From Verrucomicrobiota bacterium (GTDB taxonomy: Bacteria; Verrucomicrobiota; Verrucomicrobiia; Opitutales; Opitutaceae): a stretch of 64,000 nt of DNA. This document shows, one piece after another, positions 27,697 through 36,250 of the stretch (the first letter of the stretch is position 1; each line of letters begins with the position of its first letter). The stretch is from assembly GCA_016222805.1 (NCBI GenBank), contig JACRQG010000008.1:186001-250000 (forward strand), in the 5' to 3' direction. The notes under the pieces are model-generated. The model was not told the origin of the DNA. It was given only the letters and a program-made list of their open reading frames with translations, and did not search any database. A program made the position numbers and the translations under genes.

Positions 27697-28464
27697 CTAG
27701 GCGGGACAGAGCACCCGGAGCACGAGATAGAAGATCGACGGCGCGAGCAGGCAACCCAACCCCGTGTAGAAGGTCGCGGCCATGACCCCGTACGGCACCA
27801 GCTTGGGATCGGTGGCCGCAAGCCCGGCTGCCACCCCGCTGTTGGTGCCGAGCGTGCCGCCGTACACCATCGCGGCATGTGGGTTGTCGAGGCCGATCCG
27901 CTTCGCCACCAGCGGAGTCGCGATCATGACGAGAATCGCCTTCACCAGGCCCGCCGCGATGCTCAGCGCCATGACCTCGGAACTCGCGCCAAGCGCCGCT
28001 CCCGTCACCGGCCCGACGATGTAGGTCACCGCTCCGGCGCCGAGCGTGGTGATGCTCACGGCATCGCGATACCCGAATGCCACCGCCACGCCGGCCCCGC
28101 AAAGAAACGCCGTCGCCACCCCGGCAAACAGGGCCACGACGACCGGAAGGCCGGATCGCCGCAGCTCCGCGAAACTCGCCCCGTAAGCGGTCGCCACGAT
28201 GGTGAAATCGCGCAGCATGTTGCCGCCGAGCAGGCCAAGGCCCGCGAAGACCGGGAGGTCCGCGAGGCCGTTCCGGCCCCCCGCGACCACTCCGCCGATC
28301 CCGGCGAGAACGAGCCCGCCAAAGACCGCGATCGCCGACCCATGCAGGCGCCCCGCCGTCAAGCGCGCCGACGCCCAGTAGGAGAGCCCCATCAACCCGC
28401 CTACGAGCAGGAAGGCGGTGAGGAGCCCGTTCTTGATCAGCACTTCCTGGAGAATCCCGCTCAT
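27697..28464 (-). CDS. madM: Malonate transporter subunit MadM
   Basis: 255 residues, about eight to ten membrane segments (for example AVFGGLVLAGIGGVVAGG and LVKAILVMIATPLVAKR). GLLGGNMLRDFTIVATAYGA and MVYGGTLGTNSGVAAGLAAT are the conserved MadM stretches. With MadL it forms a sodium-dependent malonate uptake system known from Malonomonas rubra. Its ATG overlaps the madL stop as ATGA, so translation is coupled. Together with matB upstream this is a malonate-use operon. Confidence 0.9.
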   Translation of the reverse strand: MSGILQEVLIKNGLLTAFLLVGGLMGLSYWASARLTAGRLHGSAIAVFGGLVLAGIGGVVAGGRNGLADLPVFAGLGLLGGNMLRDFTIVATAYGASFAELRRSGLPVVVALFAGVATAFLCGAGVAVAFGYRDAVSITTLGAGAVTYIVGPVTGAALGASSEVMALSIAAGLVKAILVMIATPLVAKRIGLDNPHAAMVYGGTLGTNSGVAAGLAATDPKLVPYGVMAATFYTGLGCLLAPSIFYLVLRVLCPA

Positions 28465-28862
28465 GCGCCGCCGGCGCCTCCTTCCGGTCCCGCCGTTCCC
28501 GCCGCCGGCGGGCGTCCCAGCCGCGCAATTACGGGCACCAGGGCAAAGCAGGCCACCACTCCCGTGGTACCCGCCAGGAAGGCCAGCGGGCCGCCCCTGA
28601 TGGCGCCCAGCACGTTTTGCTGCGCCGCCATCGCCACCACCACCGGCAGGTACATGTTGCTCCAGAAGACCAGCCCCGCAGCGGAGGGCGGACTGAAGCG
28701 GTCCGCCCGCTCGAACCGGCCGGTCAGGTAGAGCAGGATCAACATCGCGAATCCCACTCCGCCGACATTCGCCTTCACGCCCAGCAGCGCGCCCAGCCAG
28801 TCGCCCAGCACAAAACCGCCGAGGCACGACAACGCCAGCAGGGCTACTCCGTGGATCGCCAT
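28461..28862 (-). CDS. madL: Malonate transporter subunit MadL
   Basis: 133 residues with about four membrane segments. GFVLGDWLGALLGVKANVGG, FSPPSAAGLVFWSNMYLPVV and MAAQQNVLGAIRGGPLAFLA are characteristic of MadL. It starts 4 bases after the matB stop and overlaps madM by ATGA, a tight operon. The C-terminal Pro/Gly/Ala tail is short and probably cytoplasmic. Confidence 0.9.
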   Translation of the reverse strand: MAIHGVALLALSCLGGFVLGDWLGALLGVKANVGGVGFAMLILLYLTGRFERADRFSPPSAAGLVFWSNMYLPVVVAMAAQQNVLGAIRGGPLAFLAGTTGVVACFALVPVIARLGRPPAAGTAGPEGGAGGA

Positions 28863-28866
28863 GGTC

Positions 28867-30345
28867 TCAGGCCTGCCACTTCGGCAGCAGATGCTTCTGC
28901 ACTTTGCCCAGCGCCGTCCGCGGCAGCGCCGGCACGCGCACAAAGGCCTTCGGTTGCTTGAACGACGCCAGCTGCGTCCGCAGATGCGCCACCGCCGCCC
29001 CCTCGTCAAAGGCCGTATCGTCCACGACCACGTACGCCACCGGCACCTCCCCCCGCACCGGATCCGGCGCACCCACCACGGTGGCTTCGCGCACCCCGGG
29101 GCGCTCCAGGATCAGCTCCTCAATCTCCCGCGGATAGATATTGAAGCCCCCGGAGATGATCAAATCGCTCCGCCTGCCCTGCAGGGTGATGTACCCATCG
29201 GCGGCGCGAACCCCGATGTCGCCCGTCCGGAACCAGCCGTCGCGCCACGCGGCCGCGGTGGCCTCGGGCCGCCGCCAGTAACCGGCACACACATTCGGCC
29301 CCTTCACCCACAATTCCCCGCTGGTGCCATCGGCCACCGGGGAGCCGGCCTCATCGCAGATCTTCACCGCCACATGCGCCAGCGGCAGGCCCACCGTGCC
29401 CGGGCGCCGCTCGCCCTCGTAGGGGTTGCCGACGTTCATCAAGGTCTCGGTCATGCCGTAGCGCTCGAGGATCACCGAGCCGTAGAGCTGCCGGAATTTT
29501 TCGTGCACCTCCGCGGGAAGCGGCGCCGAGCCCGACACCGCCAGCCGCAGCCGTCCGCCCACCGCCCGTGCCTGCTCCGGCGGCAGTTCCAGCAACCGCA
29601 CGAACATCGCCGGCACGCCGAAGAACAGCGTCGGCCGGAAGTCCTCAAACCAGGCCGCCGCCCGGGCGTGCTCGAAGCGCTCGTGCAACCGCATCCGGCA
29701 GCCGCTCAGGAGCCAGCAGTGCACCCCATTGCCGAGGCCATGCACGTGGAAGAGCGGCAGGGCGCAGAGAAAGCGATCCGCCGCGGAAATTCCCCAGGCC
29801 GTCACGAGGGTGAGGGCATTCGTGGCGAAGTTGCCCTGCGTCAGGACGGCCCCTTTCGAGGCGCCGGTCGTGCCGGAGGTGTAGATCAACGACACCGGCG
29901 TGTCCGCATCGGCCGGAATCGCCACGCGCGTGTCGGGGTTCGCGGCCGCCTCGGCGGCCAGTGCCTCGACGTCCCAGATGGCCACCCCGGGAGGAATGAA
30001 GGCGGCGAGGTCCCGCGACGTGACCACCGCCGTCGGGGCGGAATCGGTCAGGATGTGCTTCAGCTCCCGCTCGCGGTACAGCACGTTCACCGGCACGACG
30101 ATCAAGCCCAGCTTCACGCCGGCGAGCCAGAGATCGATCACCTCGATCCGGTTTTGCAGGAAGAACGCCAGGCGGTCGCCGGCCTTCAGTCCTCGCGCGC
30201 GCAGCAGGTGCGCCAGCCGGTTGCTGCGGGCCTCGAGGTTACCGAACGTGCAGGTCACCAGCGCCCCCCCGGGCGGGGCGAATTCAAGCGCCACCTGCGT
30301 GGCGCGGCCACGCAGGGAAAGGTCGAACAGGGGAAGGAGCGACAT
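28867..30345 (-). CDS. matB: Malonate--CoA ligase
   Basis: 492 residues from ATG 30345, cytoplasmic acyl-CoA synthetase of the ANL superfamily. The AMP-binding motif is SLIYTSGTTGASKGAV; YGMTETLMNVGNPYEGERRP closely matches MatB proteins; GWFRTGDIG and the C-terminal lysine region GKVQKHLLPKW complete the active site. It converts malonate, CoA and ATP to malonyl-CoA. It is first in the matB-madL-madM operon. The usual partner malonyl-CoA decarboxylase (matA) and malonate decarboxylase (mdc) genes are not in the window, so the malonyl-CoA may feed fatty acid synthesis directly. Confidence 0.9.
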   Translation of the reverse strand: MSLLPLFDLSLRGRATQVALEFAPPGGALVTCTFGNLEARSNRLAHLLRARGLKAGDRLAFFLQNRIEVIDLWLAGVKLGLIVVPVNVLYRERELKHILTDSAPTAVVTSRDLAAFIPPGVAIWDVEALAAEAAANPDTRVAIPADADTPVSLIYTSGTTGASKGAVLTQGNFATNALTLVTAWGISAADRFLCALPLFHVHGLGNGVHCWLLSGCRMRLHERFEHARAAAWFEDFRPTLFFGVPAMFVRLLELPPEQARAVGGRLRLAVSGSAPLPAEVHEKFRQLYGSVILERYGMTETLMNVGNPYEGERRPGTVGLPLAHVAVKICDEAGSPVADGTSGELWVKGPNVCAGYWRRPEATAAAWRDGWFRTGDIGVRAADGYITLQGRRSDLIISGGFNIYPREIEELILERPGVREATVVGAPDPVRGEVPVAYVVVDDTAFDEGAAVAHLRTQLASFKQPKAFVRVPALPRTALGKVQKHLLPKWQA

Positions 30346-30508
30346 GCGGAAGGAGGGGAAACCGACACCAACGAAGGGGCGACGGCAGCGCGAATCCGAT
30401 GCCATGCACATCGTTGCCCCGGCGCAAGCCGGCGGAAAGGGGGCCGTCCGGACGCTTCGAGATTGTCTCCGGCGCCGGGGCAGGCCACCCATGCCATGCT
30501 TGCCCTAC

Positions 30509-30530
30509 GCCGGCGGTTCGCCCCGCCGGC
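30509..30530. promoter_or_regulatory. Hairpin just before hypothetical gene start
   Basis: GCCGGCGG, a 6-base loop and CCGCCGGC form a perfect 8-bp stem ending 7 bases before the ATG at 30538. It could affect translation of that gene. It lies in the divergent gap to matB. Confidence 0.3.
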
Positions 30531-30537
30531 GGCCCCG

Positions 30538-31143
30538 ATGCGTTCTTACTTCCGCGCCCTGTCCGCCCTGGCCATGGCCGGCGTGATGGCCGCCGAACCA
30601 CCACCTGGTTCGCGCCGCCCGACCATGGCCGCCAGCCAGGAAGCCTGGCAGCTGCATGCCGCACGCACCCACGCCGCCCTCGCGAGCCTCCAGCAGGGCG
30701 ACGCCCCTGTCCTGCCCGCCCCGGCCCCTGGCGTCACCGACCTCTCCTTTGCCGAGTTCTTCGGGCCAATCGGGGATCGCGGACTGGAGTATTCGGCCAG
30801 GATTCGCGCGCTCCACGGCCACGAAGTACGTCTCGTGGGCTACATGGTGCGGGAACAGGAACACACCCCCGGACTCCTGCTGCTCGCGGCCTGGCCGGTG
30901 ACGGTGCAGACCAAGGGCAGCTGCACGTTCGACGACGCTCCGCCAACGGTCGTCCACGCGTTCGTGCCGGTGGTCCCCGGAACCAGGCCGCGCCTGCTTC
31001 CCTATCGCCCGGGCCGCCTCATCCTGCAGGGCCGGCTCGAAATCGGGCCGCGCCCCGAGGCCGACGGCCGCAACTCGACGGTGCGCCTCTTTCTCGACGC
31101 CGCGTCCGCCGCCCAGTTTTCCCCGGCCCCGCCCTCCCCCTGA
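30538..31143 (+). CDS. Secreted hypothetical protein
   Basis: 201 residues with an N-terminal signal peptide (MRSYFRALSALAMAGVMA). The mature part contains LSFAEFFGPIGDRGLEYSAR and a beta-rich stretch HEVRLVGYMVREQEHTPG, then TKGSCTFDDAPPTVVHAFVP and LILQGRLEIG. The pattern suggests an OB-like or related small beta fold with a single exposed cysteine. I do not recognise the family. It ends 8 bases before the alkaline phosphatase gene on the same strand, so the two are likely cotranscribed and both act outside the cytoplasm. Confidence 0.6.
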   Translation: MRSYFRALSALAMAGVMAAEPPPGSRRPTMAASQEAWQLHAARTHAALASLQQGDAPVLPAPAPGVTDLSFAEFFGPIGDRGLEYSARIRALHGHEVRLVGYMVREQEHTPGLLLLAAWPVTVQTKGSCTFDDAPPTVVHAFVPVVPGTRPRLLPYRPGRLILQGRLEIGPRPEADGRNSTVRLFLDAASAAQFSPAPPSP

Positions 31144-31151
31144 TTCCGCCC

Positions 31152-33131
31152 ATGTCGACTCGATCCCGCTGGCAGCTGCCCGTCCTCTTCGCCGCCGTGG
31201 TGGCGACCACCTTTGCCGCGCCGCGCGTCAGCCGGCTGACACCACCGAGCGGGCTCTTTTCCTACGGCGATCCGGAGCCGCCCATCATCGCCCGCTTCCT
31301 GCCGGGACAGCGTTTTGATCTCCAGGCCACGATCTCCCCTGACGCGGGTCAGACGGTGGTCGGGGTGAAATTCTACGTCGACGATGCCGAGGTGCCGGGC
31401 CAGGTCACGCTGGTGCGGGCCACGGTCTCCGGCCTGCCGGCCAATTCCGTCGTCGCGCGGCTCCGGGCCTACAGCCAGACCACGCCTGGCGTGCATCGGC
31501 TGCTGGTCAGCGCCACGCAGCTTCCCAACAGCCAGTCGGTGATTGCCCGCGGCAACTTCGAGATCGTCGCGCTGCCCGCCGACACCGGGCTCCCGAAGGT
31601 GAAGAACCTCATCTTCATGATCGGCGACGGCCTGGGCATCGCCCACCGGACCGCCACGCGCATCGTCCTGCACGGCGTCAGCCAGGGCAAGGCCCTGGCC
31701 CCGCTTGCCATGGACACGTTTCCGGTCACGGGTCTGGTCCAGACCGCCTCCCTCAGCGCCATTGTCACGGACTCCTCTCCCGGGGCGTCCTGCTACTCGA
31801 CCGGCAACAAGAACGACAACAACGAGGAGGGCGTCTTTCCCGACGACACGACAGACGCCTTCGATAATCCACGGATGGAGTACCTGGGCGAATACCTCGC
31901 CCGCACCCAGGGCAAGTCGCTCGGGTTGGTCACCACCACGGATGTTTTCGACGCGACTCCGGCCGCCTGGGCCGTGCACACGCAGAACCGCAGCGCCGGC
32001 ACCGGCATCTGCGATCAGTATCTCGACGAGGCGGTGCCGAAGAGCCGCCTCACCGTCCTGCTCGGCGGCGGGCGGAAGTGGTTCCTGCCGGCGACGACGC
32101 CGGGTTCCGGCCGCACCGTCGCCACCGACTACACGCTGCCGGCGGAACTCGCGACGGCTTGGAACGTGGTGCCGGGCGCGATCGATCCCAACCGCGATCT
32201 GCTGACCGAGTTCCAGCAGGCCGGTTTCACCTACGTCGCCACGGCCACCCAGCTCAAGGCCCTGCCGGCGGCGACCGACCGGCTGCTCGGGCTCTTTGCC
32301 CTGTCCCATCTCAACGTCGCCTCGGACAAGATCGACGGCCGCCGCGGCCGCCGCTCCATCGTCGAGGATCATGGCTTCCCGGACCAGCCGATGCTGGACG
32401 AGATGGTGGACGCCGCCCTGCCGGTGCTGGCGAAGAACCCGAATGGCTTCGTCCTCATGGTCGAGGGCGGCTCCATCGACAAGCAGTCCCACAATATGGA
32501 CAGCGAGCGCTGGGTCCTCGAGGTGATCGAATTCGACCGCGCCGTCGCCCGGGCGCGGGCTTTTGCCGCCGCCAATCCCGACACCCTGGTGATCGTGACG
32601 GCCGATCACGAAACCGGCGGAACCAACGTCATCGGCGCCTCGCGCGTCACCCAGGCCAATCTCAACGCCCGCGCCAGTTCGGGCGCGGCCAACGTCGCCC
32701 AGCTGCGCGATCCGGTGGTCGGCACCTACGAAAACGCCGGCTTCCCCGTCTACGGCATCATGCCCGACGGCTATCCCGCCACGACCAACCCCGATCGCAA
32801 GATGCTGATCGGCTATGCCGCGAACGCCGATCGCTACGAGGACTGGCAGAGCCATCCGCTGCCGCTCCGCGATTCCAACCAGCCGTTCGCCACCGTGCCC
32901 CCGCTGGTCAACTACCCGGCCAACGCCCAGGCGCGCAAGGTGGGCGCCGGCTACTTCATCGCCGGCCAGGTCCCCGGCGCCACGGCGGTGCACACGGGGT
33001 CCGACATCCCGCTCTCCGCCTACGGCCGCGGCGCGGCCCTCTTCACCGGCACGATGGACAACACCGATGTCTTCTTCCGCGCGATGCGCGCAATCCTCGT
33101 CGGCGCGGACAACACCATCGCCGAGCGGTGA
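31152..33131 (+). CDS. PhoA-type alkaline phosphatase with N-terminal extension
   Basis: 659 residues with signal peptide MSTRSRWQLPVLFAAVVATT. Residues about 25-130 form an extra beta-sandwich-like domain (VVGVKFYVDDAEVPGQ, ARLRAYSQTTPGVHRLLVSA). The phosphatase core then begins at KNLIFMIGDGLGIAHR. It has the nucleophile region VTDSSPGASCYSTG, the zinc-ligand region MVEGGSIDKQSH, VTADHETGG and AVHTGSDIPL, matching Asp51, Ser102, Asp327/His331, Asp369/His370 and His412 of E. coli PhoA. It releases phosphate from organic esters in the periplasm or outside. It follows a small secreted protein gene at 8 bases. No Pho box is seen. Confidence 0.9.
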   Translation: MSTRSRWQLPVLFAAVVATTFAAPRVSRLTPPSGLFSYGDPEPPIIARFLPGQRFDLQATISPDAGQTVVGVKFYVDDAEVPGQVTLVRATVSGLPANSVVARLRAYSQTTPGVHRLLVSATQLPNSQSVIARGNFEIVALPADTGLPKVKNLIFMIGDGLGIAHRTATRIVLHGVSQGKALAPLAMDTFPVTGLVQTASLSAIVTDSSPGASCYSTGNKNDNNEEGVFPDDTTDAFDNPRMEYLGEYLARTQGKSLGLVTTTDVFDATPAAWAVHTQNRSAGTGICDQYLDEAVPKSRLTVLLGGGRKWFLPATTPGSGRTVATDYTLPAELATAWNVVPGAIDPNRDLLTEFQQAGFTYVATATQLKALPAATDRLLGLFALSHLNVASDKIDGRRGRRSIVEDHGFPDQPMLDEMVDAALPVLAKNPNGFVLMVEGGSIDKQSHNMDSERWVLEVIEFDRAVARARAFAAANPDTLVIVTADHETGGTNVIGASRVTQANLNARASSGAANVAQLRDPVVGTYENAGFPVYGIMPDGYPATTNPDRKMLIGYAANADRYEDWQSHPLPLRDSNQPFATVPPLVNYPANAQARKVGAGYFIAGQVPGATAVHTGSDIPLSAYGRGAALFTGTMDNTDVFFRAMRAILVGADNTIAER

Positions 33132-33168
33132 CCCGCGAATCGCGCGCCCGCACGGCAGGCTGCCTGCG

Positions 33169-36065
33169 TCAGAACGTCATCTTCACGCCCGTGGCATAGA
33201 GGGTGCCCTGCTTCTGCGCGTTGTACTTCAGGCCGCCTTCGCGGACGAAGGTGACGTTGAACTCGTTGGTGAGGTTCAGCACGTCGAGGTACACCTCGTA
33301 GCGGCGGTTGATCCGGTACTGCGCCTTGAAGTCGACGATCAGCCGCGGGTCGCTGTAGACGGAGGTGGTGCCCTCGCCGCTGCGGTAGTAGCGGCCGTTC
33401 CAGTTGCCGAGGAGGCGAACCTGGGCGCCATACCCGACGTAGGAGAGGCCGGCATTGGCCGTGCGCGGGCGCTGGTTGGCGAGCTGGCGCTGGTAGGTCG
33501 TCGTGCCGAAATCCCCTTCCGCCTGCGTATAGGTGAAGTTGGCGAACGACCCAAAACCCCGCCAGAACCCGGGCAGGAACGAGTACTGCTGCTGGTAGCT
33601 GACCTCGATGCCGCGGATCCGCGCACTGCCGGTATTCTGCACCTGCCGCAGGGTGTAACCCACGAACTGGCCCTCGAACCCGTTGTCCGCCCCTGCCGGC
33701 ACCACCGTGTCGATCGAGCGGGTGTAGTTGGAAATCTCCTTCAGGAACGCGCCGACCTCGAACAGCCCCACCGGCTCGAAGTACCGCTGCACCGCCACCT
33801 CGAAGTTGTCCGAAGTGTAGGGCTTGAGATCGGGATTGCCCGCCGTCACCAGGCGGGTGTCCTCGTTGACATTGGTGGTCGGGAGCAGGCTGCCCACCGC
33901 GGGTCGGGTGATCGACACGTTGTAGCTCGCCCGCACCTGCAGCCGCCGCCACGGCTCCGCCACCACGTGCACGCCGGGAAACACGTTCACATAGTCGCCC
34001 GTCGTGGTGAACCGCCCGCCGGCAAACTGCGCCAGGGCCCGCGCCGCATTCTGCGCCGGCGGCAGCGTCGTAATTGACGTCGTCCCGGCCGCCGCGGAGG
34101 TCCGGCGCCGGTAGGCGGTGCCTTCGTTTTCCGTGCGCTCCACGCGGGCGCCGGCGAGCACCCGCACCGGTCCGAGGGTGACTCCGCCCATCGCGTAGCC
34201 CGCGTCGACGGTCTCCTCGAACTTCGCGTCGCCCTGCAGCGTGCTCGTCACGCTGTTGTAGGCGTCCGCCGCGGTCTGGGTCCAGAGGTCCGGCCGCTCC
34301 GCGAGGTCGCGCGGCCCGCCGGCCCCCGGAGCCAGCACGAATGGATACGGCCCGTAGTGCCCCGCCGCCTGCTTGAACTGCACGCCGAGGAAGGGCGTGA
34401 TCCCGCGCGGACCTTCCAGTAGGCCGGCACCCGCACGGTGAGATTGCGCCGGTAGTCGGCCCGCAGCCCAATCCGCTCCGCCGGCGCCCGGTAGGCGCGC
34501 CGGATGAAGGTCCGCAGGGTGTAGCTCTCGGGATCGTAGATCGACGGCCCGGCGGTCTGGGTCAGCGCGGGATACCAGGCGGGCTGCCCGCGGCGGTCGA
34601 TGTCCCAGCCGATGCCGGAGACATCCGCCGTGATGTCCGCATTGATCGGATACCAGGTCGTGGCGCGGGAGTAGCTGACGTCGGCGCTGAAGGTGCCCGC
34701 GCCGCCCGCCAACCTGTGCTCCAGGCCCGTCGAGGCGGCGTAGGTCACCGCCTTCTTCCGCGACTGGCCCGAGAACACCTCAGAGCGCGAACCGGCGATC
34801 GGCAGCGCGCGCTGGTACTCGTAGGTGCTGCCCGGGGCGAAGCTCGCCACCGCCGCCGTCGTCGAGATCGAGTGCCGGTAGATGCTCGAGACCTCCGGGG
34901 TTACGTTGAGGTTGACGGAGTTCTTCAGGTAGAGGATCGACCGCTCCCCGAGCTTGTAGTCGAGGTTCAGACCGGCGTTCTGCTTGTGGGTCGGCGCATA
35001 GGTCTCGCCCGAGCCCATCGCCCGCAGGAGCGGCGAGGTCAGCCCGTTGGTGGCGGTGGGCAGGACGTGGCCGGCTCCGGCCGCCGCGGCGCCGATGCCA
35101 CCAACCGCATCCGTCAGCGTCGGCGCCGAGCGGTGGCTGGCGTTGAACGCCACGCCGAGGTTCCGCGCGCCCCCCAGGACGCTGAAGACCTCGGAATAAC
35201 TGAGTGTCAGCAGGTCGAGCCGCGCCGGGTCCTTCGCCGGCGTCTTGCTCTCGTAGAGGTCGGTCCACCGCGTGCCCAGGGTGAGTTCCACCCGCCGGCC
35301 GCGGCGATCGAAGCCGCGCCGCGACACGAGGTTCAGGTAACCCGCGATGGCGCTCGCCGGCATGTCGGGCGTGGGGGCCCGCACGATTTCCGCGGACTCG
35401 ATGTTGCCGGTGTCGAGCGCGGTGAGCTGGAAGTCGCGGCTGGAGGAGGTGCCGACCGAGGCGGCGAGCGCGTTGCCGTCGGTCATCAGCGAGACGAAGC
35501 TCGTGCCCATCCCGCGCAGGAACAGCTCGGTGGCTTCGCCGGAGACGAAGTTCACCGCCACGCCCGGCAGCCGCATGAGGAGTTCGCCGGGATTGGCCGC
35601 CGGATTGCCGAAGGTGTCGGTCGCGGCGACAGTCTTGGCGTTCTCCGCCTGGCTTTGCAGCTGGATCGCGAGCGCCTGTCCCTCGCGCAGGCCGCTGACG
35701 GTGAATTTCTCCAGCGTGTAGATGCCCGAGGTCAGGACGATGTCGACCGCCACCTCGCCGCCCGCCGGCACCACCACGCCGCGCCGCGCCGTTTCGAGCC
35801 CGGAGAACGACACCACGAGGGTCTGCGGACCGGTCGGCGCCGCCAGGGAGAACGCGCCGCCGCGTTCACTGGTGGTTTCCAGGGTCGTGCCCTCGAGTTG
35901 GATCCGGGCGCCGGCCAGCAGATCACCCGTGGCCTGGTTGGAAATCGTGCCGGAAATCACGCCCCCGGCGGAGGCGATGCCGGGTGCGGCGAGCCCGGCG
36001 GACGAACCTCCAGTCAGGAGGACGATCATGGTTGCGATCAAAGTGCGGAAGCGGCGGCAGTGCAT
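33169..36065 (-). pseudogene. TonB-dependent receptor, disrupted by a frameshift
   Basis: A receptor of about 965 residues. From ATG 36065: signal peptide, carboxypeptidase-like domain (ISGTISNQATGDLLAGARIQ), the YTLEKFTVSGLREG segment, plug (FLRGMGTSFVSLMTDGNALA) and part of the barrel. The frame reads to about VPAYWKVR near 34410 and then loses homology, while a frame one base back continues with GITPFLGVQFKQ to the terminal GVKMTF. The sequence behaves as if one G had been deleted near 34402-34412 in a GC run. No slippery heptamer is visible, so programmed shifting is unlikely. It is either a real recent inactivation or a sequencing error. It is divergent from the amidase gene. Confidence 0.8.
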
Positions 36066-36087
36066 CGGCAACTGAGTTGAGGGGCGT

Positions 36088-36126
36088 TTTCCTTGGCGGC
36101 CGGCGCTTGCGGCCGGCGGAAGGAAA
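36088..36126 (-). promoter_or_regulatory. Hairpin in the leader of the frameshifted receptor
   Basis: TTTCCTT and AAGGAAA (7 bp) enclose an inner GCCGGC/GCCGGC stem. It begins 22 bases upstream of the receptor ATG on the minus strand, in the divergent gap to the amidase gene. Confidence 0.35.
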
Positions 36127-36250
36127 TCGCAAGCCACCCGCGGAAACGAGGCAACCGGGAACAGCGTCCGGTGGGACGCCGTTCCGTTTTCGTCGATCCG
36201 GGTCGCATGCCCTCCTTGCCGGACGACCTCCGAAGCGTACGCTCGCCGCC

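Noticed and set aside
34402-34412. A programmed ribosomal frameshift in the receptor
   Set aside because: No slippery heptamer or obvious downstream structure is seen; a base loss explains it more simply.
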